64,000 bases of DNA, taken from the NCBI GenBank assembly GCA_016704565.1, contig JADIZV010000001.1:1240001-1304000 (forward strand). The letters are read 5' to 3'. Source of the stretch: Candidatus Phosphoribacter baldrii (lineage in GTDB: Bacteria; Actinomycetota; Actinomycetes; Actinomycetales; Dermatophilaceae). Both the position numbers and the translations under genes were made by a program. The notes beneath the pieces were generated by a model. That model made no database searches. It was not told where the DNA came from and saw only the letters and a list, made by a program, of their open reading frames with translations. This document shows positions 49,861-58,986 of this stretch, one piece after another. Each line of letters opens with the position of its first letter. Position 1 is the first letter of the stretch.

Positions 49861-51951
49861 TCAGTCTCCCACCAGCGGGGCGGGAAGGGGCTGTGAGTGG
49901 ACGATGTGCAACCCGGACACGGCGCGGGTGAGGACGACATAGAGCCGACGCAGGCCGGTCCGCTCGTCCGGCTCGGCCGCGGCGATGGCGCTCGGCTCGA
50001 CGACGACGACTCGGTCGAACTCCAGACCTTTGGCCACGGTGGCGGGGACGAGGTCGACCTGGTGCTCGACATCGCCGTGGTCAAGACCGAGCGTGCCGTG
50101 ATCGATTCCGTTGCGGGACAGGGCCTTCGACAATAGGGCCACCGAGGAGTCCGCCGCGATGACCCCGACCGACCCTGGCTGGGCGATCGCCGCGCGGACC
50201 GCCGTCACGACAGCCGCGTGCAGGTCCCGATCATCGACGTGTTCGATGACCAGATCCCCTGGGTGGTCACGCACCGACTCGGGGACCCCGAGCCCGGGCG
50301 CCATGTGCGGGAGGAGGCGGGCGGCATACGCGATGACTGCGGCGGGCACCCGGAAGCCGCGGTCGAGCACCTCGACGACCGCCTCCGGCTTGCCGAGGTG
50401 CTCCAACGACTCGGTCCACGAGGCAGTCGCCCACGGGGTCGTCCCCTGGGCGATGTCGCCGAGGATGGTCGCCGAACCGGTCGAGCAGCGTCGGCCCACG
50501 GCGCGCAGGTGCATGGGCGAAAGGTCCTGGGCCTCGTCGAGGATGACGTGGCCGAGGCTCGGGGTGCGCTCGATCAGATCGGCCAGCTCGTCGAGCAAGA
50601 CGAGGTCAGCAGGGGACCACCGCGTCGCCGAGCGCGTCCGAGGAGGGCTGTCCCACAGAAGGATTCGCTGCTCATGCGATGTCAACAGCCCCTCGGCATG
50701 GCGACCGAGGACACCCGCGTCCGACCAGAGGGCATGCAGGACGGCCTTGGGGTCGACCGCGGGCCAGAGCGACGCGGCATACTGCCGCACCACTGTGCTG
50801 CGCGCGACCGCGTCCTGCACGCGGTCGTCGGGCGACTCACCGGCGCGCTCCATCGCGAGCAACACGAGGTGGGCCAGGCGCTGGGGGAGCATCGCGCCGG
50901 CCGCGCCGTAGCGCACTCCCCGCTCGCGCAGCTCGTCGAGGACGTCCGCGACGAGGTATGCCGCTACCCGCCACTTGCGCGCACCGCGAGGCACGACCAG
51001 TGGCTCGGTCGCGGTGCCGACGTGTGACCACACCGCCCGCCGCAACAGCTCAGCCATCCGCGGATCCCCTTTGAGGACAGCGGTGTCCGTGGCGTCGACC
51101 CCACGCGCAGCCGTGCCGCCGACCAGCGCGGCCGCGGTCGTGTGGTGGACCTCGACCTCGCCGAGGGCCGGCAGCACGGCGCCGATGTGGTCGAGGAAGG
51201 CACGGTTGGGGCCGACGACGAGCACCCCGGCCCGGGACAGCCGATCGCGGTGGGCATAGAGCAGCCACGCCGCGCGGTGCAGGCCGACGGCGGTCTTGCC
51301 GGTGCCAGGCGCGCCCTGGACGCAGACACTCGTCGCCAGGTCAGAGCGCACGATCTCGTCCTGCTCGGGCTGGATGGTCGCGACGATGTCGCGCATCGGG
51401 CCGACGCGGGGCCGCTCGATCTCGGCCTGCAGGATCGCGCTGCGCCGCTCACCTTCGGTCGGGTCGGCCAGATGCTCGTCCTCGTATGCCGTGAGCCTCC
51501 CCTTGTCGACCCCGAACCGGCGTCGGCGTCGCACCCCCATGGGGGCGGTGTGTGACGCACGGTAGAAGGCCGTCGAGAGCTCGGCCCGCCAGTCGATGAC
51601 GACCGGGTCACCGCGATCGTCGTTGATGTGACGGCGGCCGACATACCAGCGCTCGGTGCCGTGTGCGGCGTGGTCGAGGTCGAGGCGACCGAAGAAGAGG
51701 GTGGAGGTCGGGTCGTCGGCGAGCGACTGGACCCGTCGGTGCAGGGTGAGGGCGAGGAACTCCGACGAGACCTTGTCGCCGCCGATCGCGTTGTCCCGCA
51801 ACGCTTCAGTCTTGGCGCGCATCCGCGCCAGCTCGGCCCGGGCGTGGTCGAGATAGCGCTGCTCCCGGCCGAGGTCATCGCCGGTCACGGTGCCGGTGAG
51901 GGGAGCGGCAGGTGGGGTGTCGGTGGGATCGGGAGGGTGGTCGGCAGGCAT
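49861..51951 (-). CDS. helD: HelD-like superfamily 1 helicase / RNA polymerase recycling factor
   Basis: 696 aa. An N-terminal coiled coil (EQRYLDHARAELARMRAKTE) is followed by the HelD-specific FFGRLD and YVGRRHINDDRGDPVVIDWR segment, then Walker A GAPGTGKT (213-220), Walker B ILDEAQDL and a C-terminal UvrD-like half. HelD proteins bind RNA polymerase, free stalled complexes and in actinobacteria protect from rifamycins. GGAGGT precedes the ATG. It heads the operon with the HD and dienelactone hydrolase genes. Confidence 0.9.
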   Translation of the reverse strand: MPADHPPDPTDTPPAAPLTGTVTGDDLGREQRYLDHARAELARMRAKTEALRDNAIGGDKVSSEFLALTLHRRVQSLADDPTSTLFFGRLDLDHAAHGTERWYVGRRHINDDRGDPVVIDWRAELSTAFYRASHTAPMGVRRRRRFGVDKGRLTAYEDEHLADPTEGERRSAILQAEIERPRVGPMRDIVATIQPEQDEIVRSDLATSVCVQGAPGTGKTAVGLHRAAWLLYAHRDRLSRAGVLVVGPNRAFLDHIGAVLPALGEVEVHHTTAAALVGGTAARGVDATDTAVLKGDPRMAELLRRAVWSHVGTATEPLVVPRGARKWRVAAYLVADVLDELRERGVRYGAAGAMLPQRLAHLVLLAMERAGESPDDRVQDAVARSTVVRQYAASLWPAVDPKAVLHALWSDAGVLGRHAEGLLTSHEQRILLWDSPPRTRSATRWSPADLVLLDELADLIERTPSLGHVILDEAQDLSPMHLRAVGRRCSTGSATILGDIAQGTTPWATASWTESLEHLGKPEAVVEVLDRGFRVPAAVIAYAARLLPHMAPGLGVPESVRDHPGDLVIEHVDDRDLHAAVVTAVRAAIAQPGSVGVIAADSSVALLSKALSRNGIDHGTLGLDHGDVEHQVDLVPATVAKGLEFDRVVVVEPSAIAAAEPDERTGLRRLYVVLTRAVSGLHIVHSQPLPAPLVGD

Positions 51952-52059
51952 GGCAGGACACCTCCGGTGCAGAAGGGGGAAGGTCTTTCCTACCGTCCGG
52001 ACGTGTCGTCGTCAACCGGTTATCGACGAGCTCCTGGTGTGGCTTGTCGGGCCGGAGGC

Positions 52060-53004
52060 TCACCGGACGGTGATGTCCCCCGTCTTGGTGGTGACCTGGA
52101 CGACCCGGGACGAGCTGCGGTCCGTGGTCGCCTTCACCGAGACGTCCCCCGTGGCGGTCGAGGTCCGGACGTCGTAACGCTGGTCCGCACCGAGGGTGAG
52201 CACGACATCCCCGGACGTCGTGTCCACCGTGAGCCTGGCGGGAGCGCCGTCCACGCGGACGTCCCCGGAGGAGGTCTGCACGGTTGCGGCTTCCGTGCGC
52301 ACCTCGCACGCGTCCACGTCTCCTGAACTGGTGCGGATCGAGAGGGAAGTGCTCACGCGGCATACATCGACATCACCGCTACTCGTCGTGACCTCGACCT
52401 TGGGCACGTCGCGGACCGTGACGTCGCTGCTGCCGCCTTGGCCGACGAGGGACGCGACCGACGTGACTGACAGGTCTCCGCTGCCGGCGGTCCAGCGAAC
52501 CGCGGTCGCCCGCGGGGCTTCCACCCGGTAGTCCGCCCAACACGGCCATCGGGTGCCGAGGCACGGGTTGTCCAGGCTGAGGATCCCGCCGGTCACCTGT
52601 CCCGCGGAGACGGGCGGGCTGTCCGGCGATCCTGACCAGGTGACCTGCACGGTGACGATGATGTCGGTGCGGTCGCTCCCGATCACGGTCACGTCCTGGC
52701 TCCCGAGAGAGCGCAGGTCCACGACGTCCGCGGCATACGTGCTCGTTTGGGCGACGCTGTGGCGGGTGACGTTTACCCAGGTGGCCACGCCCGTTCCACC
52801 GGCTACGAGCGCCAGCAGCGCGAGTCCGGCGGCGATCCACAGCGGCCGCTCGGGCACCCGTCGGAGGTGGTCGACGACGGCAACCGGCACGGCGGCTGCG
52901 ACATTCGGGGTGACGGGCGTCGGGCCGGCGGGCGAGGGCGGCTCAGCGGGCCAGGTGGCAGCGTCCTGTGGTGGCGCCGGAGGCGTGGGCTGTGCGGGTG
53001 TCAT
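52060..53004 (-). CDS. DUF4097 beta-repeat membrane protein
   Basis: 314 aa. Pro-rich cytoplasmic N terminus, one membrane helix (LWIAAGLALLALVAGGTGVA, about 56-75), then an external beta-helix of repeated SSGDV or TSGDV turns (five or six repeats from ~170 on), characteristic of DUF4097. Two cysteines in the repeats may pair. It overlaps the end of the response-regulator gene (ATGA), making it the third gene of a two-component operon; it may be an accessory sensor or output. Confidence 0.85.
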   Translation of the reverse strand: MTPAQPTPPAPPQDAATWPAEPPSPAGPTPVTPNVAAAVPVAVVDHLRRVPERPLWIAAGLALLALVAGGTGVATWVNVTRHSVAQTSTYAADVVDLRSLGSQDVTVIGSDRTDIIVTVQVTWSGSPDSPPVSAGQVTGGILSLDNPCLGTRWPCWADYRVEAPRATAVRWTAGSGDLSVTSVASLVGQGGSSDVTVRDVPKVEVTTSSGDVDVCRVSTSLSIRTSSGDVDACEVRTEAATVQTSSGDVRVDGAPARLTVDTTSGDVVLTLGADQRYDVRTSTATGDVSVKATTDRSSSRVVQVTTKTGDITVR

Positions 53005-53657
53005 CGGGACTCCTTCTGGGCGGCCAGGAACTCCAGGACGGCCAGGACCCGGCGGTGCGGGGTTGGCGTCTCGGGAAGGGGGAGCTTGGCGAAGATCGCG
53101 TTGACGTGCTTGGCGACGGCGCTCTCACTGACGACGAGAGCCGCGGCGATGCCCGAGTTGGACAGCCCCTGCGCCATGAGCGAGAGCACCTCGTGCTCGC
53201 GAGGAGTGAGTCGATCGACGGGCGAGCCGACCCGCCGGACGAGCAACTGCGCCACCACTTCGGGGTCCAAGGCCGTTCCGCCCTCCGCCACGCGGCGCAC
53301 CGCACCAAGGAACTCCTCGACGTCGGCCACCCGGTCCTTGAGCAGATAACCGATGGCTCGGGTCGAGCCGCTGAGCAGCTCGGCGGCATACCGCTCCTCG
53401 ACGTATTGGCTGAGGATGAGGACGGCGACGTCGGGCCACCGCTCGCGCAGTTCCAGGGCCGCGCGAACCCCTTCGTCAGACCAGGTCGGCGGCATTCGGA
53501 CGTCGACGATCGCGAGATCCGGGCTAAGCCGCCCGACCGCATCGATGAGCGCGGGTGCCGTGTCGACCGCTGCGACGGTCTCGATGCCGTCGACGGCCAG
53601 CAGTCGGATGAGCCCCTCGCGCAACAGCGCGGAATCTTCCGCGATCACAACGCGCAC
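53001..53657 (-). CDS. NarL/LuxR-type response regulator
   Basis: 218 aa. Receiver Asp in AIVDVRMPP, conserved Lys in GYLLKDRV, LuxR DNA-binding LTPREHEVLSLMAQGLSNSGI and AVAKHVNAIFAKL. Paralogue of the regulator at 36638-37306 with nearly the same layout. Overlaps both neighbours: 13 bases with the kinase and ATGA with the DUF4097 gene. Confidence 0.92.
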   Translation of the reverse strand: MRVVIAEDSALLREGLIRLLAVDGIETVAAVDTAPALIDAVGRLSPDLAIVDVRMPPTWSDEGVRAALELRERWPDVAVLILSQYVEERYAAELLSGSTRAIGYLLKDRVADVEEFLGAVRRVAEGGTALDPEVVAQLLVRRVGSPVDRLTPREHEVLSLMAQGLSNSGIAAALVVSESAVAKHVNAIFAKLPLPETPTPHRRVLAVLEFLAAQKESR

Positions 53658-54922
53658 GGGATCACCGCCTCAAGCACGGTCGGACCGCCGAGCGGGCTCT
53701 CGATGGTGAGGTCGCCGTCGACGGAGGCCACCCGTTGGCGCAGACCGACGAGTCCGGATCCCCGCGTCGGGTCGGCGCCTCCGGTGCCGTCGTCGACGAC
53801 CCGCAGGTGCAGCCGACCGTCGACCAGCCGAGCCGTCACCTGCGCGCGGCCGGCTCCTGAATGCTTGACGACATTGGTCAGCGCCTCCGACACCACGAAG
53901 TAGGCGACGGCCTCGACGGGCCGCGGCAACCGTTGCGGGACAACGACATCGAGGGACACCGGGATCGGTGAGCGTGCCGCCAGCCCGGACAGCGCGGCGT
54001 CCAACCCCCGGTCGTCCAGCACCGCTGGGTGCAGTCCCCGGACGATCCCGCGCAACTCGACCAGGGCCTCCTTGGCCTCGGCATGGGCCTGGTCCAGCGC
54101 TGCTTGGGCGGAAGGCGACAGGTCGGGCAGGGTGGCCCGGGCGACACCGAGGTTCATGGCCAGAGCGGTGAGGCGTTGTTGGGTCCCGTCATGCAGGTCC
54201 CGTTCGATGCGGCGTCGTTCCGCGTCGGCGGCGTCGACCGTCCCGGTGCGGGCCTGGGCCAGATGCTCGACCCGTTGCACGAGCTCTTCCGTCCTGGCCC
54301 GGCCCAGCAGGGCGATCGCGATCCGGGCATCTGCGTATGCCACGGCCCGGGCCATCGGTGGCACGGCCAGGACGAGCATGGTCCCGATGACCACCGCCCC
54401 GGCAACAGAGAACGGAGACTGGGTCGACAACCCCCAAGACCCGAGGGAGACGGGGGTGCCGAAGATCGGGGCAGTCACGCACACCAATCCCGCCGCGAGG
54501 GATGTCACGACCACGACCCCAAGGACAAATAGCAGCAGGCCAACGATCGCGTTGTAGGCCAACGACTTCCACAACGGCGCGGTTGTCAAGACGCGGCGCA
54601 GCCGACTCACGAGTCGGTCCCCCGACATCGGGGCTGGCGCAGTGATGTGCAGTCCCAGGAACGAGCGCATGCGGGAGCGGTGGACGGCGCTGAGGGCCGA
54701 GTTGACGCCGAGCAGGAGCGCGCCGGAGATAGCGGCGCCTACGACGGTCGGCAGCAGCCCGAGGGTGAGCGACAGCAGGCTGGTGAGCGCGACAAAGGCG
54801 GCGATCCCGATGGCGCCACCCGTCGCGACGTGCAGCACGGCATACCCGGGGCGGATGCCGCGGTAGCGCAACTCACCTGCCGTCGCGGACCACTGCTGCT
54901 CGGTATGCCGTGTGCTCGCCAT
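53645..54922 (-). CDS. NarL/DesK-type sensor histidine kinase
   Basis: 425 aa. Four hydrophobic helices in the first half, phospho-accepting His in RRRIERDLHDGTQQRLTALA, N box EALTNVVKHSGAG and G box DDGTGGADPTRGSGL. First gene of an operon with the response regulator and DUF4097 protein. The ATG at 54922 is preceded by TAGCGT six bases upstream (leaderless), near an octamer copy at 54903. Confidence 0.9.
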   Translation of the reverse strand: MASTRHTEQQWSATAGELRYRGIRPGYAVLHVATGGAIGIAAFVALTSLLSLTLGLLPTVVGAAISGALLLGVNSALSAVHRSRMRSFLGLHITAPAPMSGDRLVSRLRRVLTTAPLWKSLAYNAIVGLLLFVLGVVVVTSLAAGLVCVTAPIFGTPVSLGSWGLSTQSPFSVAGAVVIGTMLVLAVPPMARAVAYADARIAIALLGRARTEELVQRVEHLAQARTGTVDAADAERRRIERDLHDGTQQRLTALAMNLGVARATLPDLSPSAQAALDQAHAEAKEALVELRGIVRGLHPAVLDDRGLDAALSGLAARSPIPVSLDVVVPQRLPRPVEAVAYFVVSEALTNVVKHSGAGRAQVTARLVDGRLHLRVVDDGTGGADPTRGSGLVGLRQRVASVDGDLTIESPLGGPTVLEAVIPCAL

Positions 54923-54971
54923 GCCTTCACGCTACGGCGCGTGGCTGGTTGTGTCTCTGGAGTGGACGACC

Positions 54972-55005
54972 GTTGTGGGGGTGGTGCTGGCACCACCCCC
55001 ACAAC
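54972..55005 (-). terminator. Terminator hairpin after htrA
   Basis: GTTGTGGGGGTGGTG pairs perfectly with CACCACCCCCACAAC over CTGG, 14 bases after the stop codon of the leftward htrA gene. Confidence 0.75.
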
Positions 55006-55018
55006 CGCGTCCGGCAGA

Positions 55019-56233
55019 TCAGCCGGCCGGCCGCGACGTGAGGGTGACGGCGACGTCCTGACGCGCACCGTCGCGGACGATGGTCAGGGTCACCTTGGTG
55101 CCGACGGCCTGCTCGCGGATCGCGGCGACCAAGGCCAGGGACGAGTCGACCCGTTCGCCGTTCATGGCGACAACGGCGTCACCGGAACGCAATCCGGCTG
55201 CGGCAGCGGGAGTTCCGGGGCTAACTGATTTGAGCACGGCGGCGGCACGCTGCGACGAGCCGTCGGTGACGGTCCCGTCGGCCGAGGACACGCCGAGGTA
55301 GGCATGCTGCGCCGATCCGGTCGCGATGAGCTGGTCGGCGATCGTCTTGGCCTCGTTCGCCGGGATCGCGAAGCCGATGCCGATGTTGCCGCTCTGGCTG
55401 CCGGTCGAACCTAGTGAAGCGATGGAGGAATTGATCCCCACGAGACGACCGTCCGACATGACCAGCGCTCCACCGGAGTTGCCGGGGTTGATCGCCGCTG
55501 AGGTCTGGATCGCGTTGGTGACGACGGTGTCGGCTGCCGTCTGGCCGCGGGCCCCTTGCGAGGAGCCGGTCGACACGGGCCGGTTGAGCGCCGACACGAT
55601 GCCCGTGGTCACCGTGCCCGCCAGGCCGAGCGGGTTGCCGACGGCCATGACGGGGTCGCCCACCGACAGGGCATCGCTGTCCCCGAACACGATCGGCGTG
55701 AGGTCGGTCGGCGGGTTGGTGAGGGTGAGCACCGCCAGGTCGGTGGAGGGGTCGGTGCCGGCAACCGTCGCGGCATACGTGCGGCCGTCGTCCAAGGTGA
55801 CCGAGATCTGGGCGACGCTGCCGGCGCCGGTAGCCACGTGGTTGTTGGTGAGGACATGGCCGGCCTTGTCGATGATGACGCCGGAGCCCTCGCCTTCGGC
55901 CTGCGCACTGGTCACCTTGATCGCGACGACGCTCGGCGAGACGGCCTTCGCGGTGGCGGTCCAGTTGGGTGCCGTGCCGTCGGCCTGGATCACGGGGGCT
56001 TGAGCGGGGGCAACGGGGGCGTTCTGCGAGACCGGCGCAGCGGTAGCGGGGGTGCCCGCGGAGGTGCGGGTCACGGCATACGTGCCGCCGGAGGCCAGCC
56101 CCGCGGAGAGGAGCCCGACGACGACCAGGTCGCCGAGGCGGCGCTTCTCGCGCGCCGGCTTGGCAGCGACCGTCGTGGGGGCTGGTGAGACCCACGGATC
56201 GGCTGACTGGGCCTGGGTGTCGAGCTGGCTCAT
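55019..56233 (-). CDS. HtrA/DegP-like serine protease with PDZ domain
   Basis: 404 aa. Cytoplasmic N terminus, one membrane anchor (LVVVGLLSAGLASGGTYAV, ~36-54), trypsin-like domain with H132 (TNNHVA), D165 (STDLAVL) and S253 (NPGNSGGAL), then one PDZ domain from ~310 (AYLGVSS, GLRSGDAVVAMNG). It is a membrane-anchored extracytoplasmic quality-control protease. The ATG at 56233 follows GGAGA. It is divergent from the next membrane-protein gene and followed by a strong terminator hairpin. Confidence 0.93.
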   Translation of the reverse strand: MSQLDTQAQSADPWVSPAPTTVAAKPAREKRRLGDLVVVGLLSAGLASGGTYAVTRTSAGTPATAAPVSQNAPVAPAQAPVIQADGTAPNWTATAKAVSPSVVAIKVTSAQAEGEGSGVIIDKAGHVLTNNHVATGAGSVAQISVTLDDGRTYAATVAGTDPSTDLAVLTLTNPPTDLTPIVFGDSDALSVGDPVMAVGNPLGLAGTVTTGIVSALNRPVSTGSSQGARGQTAADTVVTNAIQTSAAINPGNSGGALVMSDGRLVGINSSIASLGSTGSQSGNIGIGFAIPANEAKTIADQLIATGSAQHAYLGVSSADGTVTDGSSQRAAAVLKSVSPGTPAAAAGLRSGDAVVAMNGERVDSSLALVAAIREQAVGTKVTLTIVRDGARQDVAVTLTSRPAG

Positions 56234-56388
56234 CGGGGTCTCCTTCGCGCCTGGTCCGCCGGGAGAGGCGGTCGCCTCATGGCACCCCGGAGTGTTGGGT
56301 GCCCGCTGAGCGCATCCTGTGACGACGCTGTGGAACGGCGTCGGCCTCACCGCCCACCGCACCGACCTCCTGGCGTAACGTGCCGTCC

Positions 56389-57348
56389 ATGGAACCGCAG
56401 GGGGTCGATGTCCCAGCCTTGCTGCGCCGCACCTTGCCACTGTGGCTGGCCTGGGTCCTGTATGCCGCGCCCGCGCTGTGGGCGGTGCAGGTCTTCCGGG
56501 CGGTGACCGCGATGCCCAACCTCCCCTTCAACGACACCACCATCTATGACGAGAACGGCGCCGTGATCTCCAATGGGCCGGGCGAGGCGGAGCCGATCGG
56601 CTGGCTGGCCCGGTTCGGGGTCTCCCTTGTCCTGAGCTTCGGCACGCTAGCTCCGGCGCCCCCGGAACTGCCCTTGTTCGGGTTGGCGGCGGCTGTGGTC
56701 GTGTCCGCGGTGTGGACGGTGCGAGCCCGGTCGTTCCACCTGAGGTCTGTCGCGGCCGTCGGTGCCCTGTTCTCCGTGGGTCTGGCCGTGGTCGGCCTGC
56801 TCGTGGTCGTGTCCCGGGACGCCACCCACGAGGCGGTCAGGCCGATGTGGGGCCCCGAGGGTCTCGATCAGTTCGACGGGCAGTTCGCCGTGTGGGGGAC
56901 CGTGGGGGTGCTGGGGGCGATTCTCGCCTGGACTTTCGCGCGGCTGGGGTTTGGTCCCCTGCCGATGCGGCACTCGCCTGACCCGGCAGCGACCCGAGGT
57001 GCGACGGCCGACGCAGAGGCGATCTCGGCCCCCGTCGGCGTGCCAACCGAACCCCCGGAAGCACCGACCGGCGTGTCTTCCGCCACCGGTGCAGGCGGCG
57101 CCGACGCGGGGCTCACCCCGGGCACGTCCTCGGATGGCGATCATGCGGCCGACCTGGCCTTGAACGGCTGGGACGTCCGACCCGAACTGCCTCCGGACTT
57201 CGTTGCGCCGGAAGCGGGTTCGTCACTCTTTGAACGGCCGACCGGTCGCTCATCATGGGCCGACAATGGGTCTGGCGTGCCGGTCGAAGCGACGATCTCC
57301 GAGGACCCGCTCGCGGTCTATCGTCGGCCGTCCGGCCCCGACTCCTGA
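56389..57348 (+). CDS. Membrane protein with long acidic C-terminal tail
   Basis: 319 aa. About five hydrophobic helices in the first 190 residues (for example LPLWLAWVLYAAPALWAVQV and AVGALFSVGLAVVGLLVVVS), then a ~130-residue Pro/Ala/Gly/Asp-rich disordered tail. Not recognised. The ATG at 56389 follows TAACGT (56376-56381) by seven bases (leaderless). Its 3' end overlaps the convergent XPB gene by 31 bases. Confidence 0.7.
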   Translation: MEPQGVDVPALLRRTLPLWLAWVLYAAPALWAVQVFRAVTAMPNLPFNDTTIYDENGAVISNGPGEAEPIGWLARFGVSLVLSFGTLAPAPPELPLFGLAAAVVVSAVWTVRARSFHLRSVAAVGALFSVGLAVVGLLVVVSRDATHEAVRPMWGPEGLDQFDGQFAVWGTVGVLGAILAWTFARLGFGPLPMRHSPDPAATRGATADAEAISAPVGVPTEPPEAPTGVSSATGAGGADAGLTPGTSSDGDHAADLALNGWDVRPELPPDFVAPEAGSSLFERPTGRSSWADNGSGVPVEATISEDPLAVYRRPSGPDS

Positions 57349-58982
57349 CTGAGGTCGTCGGCGTCGACGATCCGATAGGCATAGCCCTGCTCGGCGAGGA
57401 AGCGCTGCCGGTGCGCGGCGTAGTCGGCGTCGACGGTGTCTCGCGAGACGATCGTGTAGAAGTGGGCGGTCCGCCCGTCCCCCTTCGGTCGCAGGACACG
57501 CCCGAGCCGCTGGGCCTCCTCCTGACGGGACCCGAAGGTGCCCGACACCTGGATCGCCACCGATGCCTCGGGCAGGTCGATGGAGAAGTTGGCCACCTTG
57601 CTGACGACGAGCAGGCCGACCTCACCAGAGCGGAACGCGTCGAAGAGCCGCTGTCGCTCGGCGACGCTCGTCTCGCCGGTGATGAGCGGCGCCTCCAATC
57701 GCTCGGCGAGAGTGGCGAGTTGGTCGAGATACTGCCCGATGACCAGAGTCGGCTCTCCCGTATGCCGTGCCACCAGGTCCTGCACGACCCGCTCCTTGCC
57801 GGGAGTGCAGGAGGCGAGGCGGTAGCGGTCGTCGGCCTCGGCGACGGCATACGCCATCCGCTCGCCCTGCCCGAGCGTGACCCGGACCTCGACGCAGTCC
57901 GCGGGAGCGATCCAGCCCTGCGCCTCGATGTCCTTCCACGGGGCGTCGAAGCGCTTGGGGCCGATGAGGGAGAAGACGTCGCCTTCGCGGCCGTCCTCGC
58001 GCACCAGGGTGGCGGTGAGCCCGAGGCGGCGGCGCGCCTGCAGGTCGGCGGTCATCCGGAAGATCGGCGCGGGGAGCAGGTGGACCTCGTCATAGACGAC
58101 CAGGCCCCAGTCGCGGGCGTCGAGCAGCTCAAGGTGCGGGTAGACCCCACGGCGGCGGACCGACAGCACTTGGTAGGTCGCGATGGTGACCGGGCGGATC
58201 TCCTTGCGGGTCCCGGAGTATTCGCCGATCTCTTTCTCTGACAAGGAGGTTCGTCGCAGCAGCTCGTCCTTCCACTGCCGGGCCGCCACGGTGTTGGTGA
58301 CGAGGATGAGGGTCGTCGCCCCGGCCGCGGCCATCGCGCCGGCGCCCACGATCGTCTTGCCGGCGCCGCACGGCAGGACGACGACCCCGGACCCGCCGTG
58401 CCAGAAGCCCTCGACCGCCTGGCGTTGGTAGGGCCGCATCGTCCAGCCCTCTTCGCGAAGCGTGATCGGGTGGGCCTCGCCGTCGACGTAGCCCGCGAGG
58501 TCTTCGGCCGGCCACCCGATCTTGAGCAACTGCTGCTTGAGATGGCCACGCTCGGAGGGGTGGACGAGGATCGTGTCGGGGTCGATCCGTTCGCCGAGCA
58601 GCGGCTCGATCCGCCGATGCCGAAGGACCTCTTCGAGGACCGGACGGTCGGTCGTGCGCAGCACCAGGCCGTGGGCCGGATCCTTCTCGATGGTCAGTCG
58701 GCCATAGCGGGCCATCGTCTCGGCGACGTCGACGAGGAGGGCTTGCGGCACGGCATACCGGCTGTGCCGCAGGAGCGCGTCGATGACCTGCTCGGCGTCG
58801 TGCCCGGCAGCCCTGGCGTTCCACAACCCGAGCGGAGTGACCCGGTAGGTGTGGATGTGTTCGGGAGCCCGCTCCAGCTCGGCGAACGGCGCAATGTCGC
58901 GGCGGGCAGCCTCGGCCCCCGCGTGGTCGACCTCCAGCAGCAACGTCTTGTCGCTCTGGACGATGAGCGGCCCCCCGGTCAT
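57318..58982 (-). CDS. XPB-family DNA repair helicase
   Basis: 554 aa. N-terminal XPB damage-recognition-like domain (~1-170), helicase motifs I PCGAGKT (204-210), II DEVH (298-301), III LTATLVRED, V VSKVANFSIDLPE and VI QEEAQRLGRVLRP. Bacterial XPB is a 3'-5' helicase of unclear repair role, known in mycobacteria (Rv0861c). The ATG at 58982 is four bases from the end of the DUF4190-like gene. The companion helicase-associated gene is at 60921-63212. Confidence 0.92.
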   Translation of the reverse strand: MTGGPLIVQSDKTLLLEVDHAGAEAARRDIAPFAELERAPEHIHTYRVTPLGLWNARAAGHDAEQVIDALLRHSRYAVPQALLVDVAETMARYGRLTIEKDPAHGLVLRTTDRPVLEEVLRHRRIEPLLGERIDPDTILVHPSERGHLKQQLLKIGWPAEDLAGYVDGEAHPITLREEGWTMRPYQRQAVEGFWHGGSGVVVLPCGAGKTIVGAGAMAAAGATTLILVTNTVAARQWKDELLRRTSLSEKEIGEYSGTRKEIRPVTIATYQVLSVRRRGVYPHLELLDARDWGLVVYDEVHLLPAPIFRMTADLQARRRLGLTATLVREDGREGDVFSLIGPKRFDAPWKDIEAQGWIAPADCVEVRVTLGQGERMAYAVAEADDRYRLASCTPGKERVVQDLVARHTGEPTLVIGQYLDQLATLAERLEAPLITGETSVAERQRLFDAFRSGEVGLLVVSKVANFSIDLPEASVAIQVSGTFGSRQEEAQRLGRVLRPKGDGRTAHFYTIVSRDTVDADYAAHRQRFLAEQGYAYRIVDADDLSQESGPDGRR

Positions 58983-58986
58983 CGGC

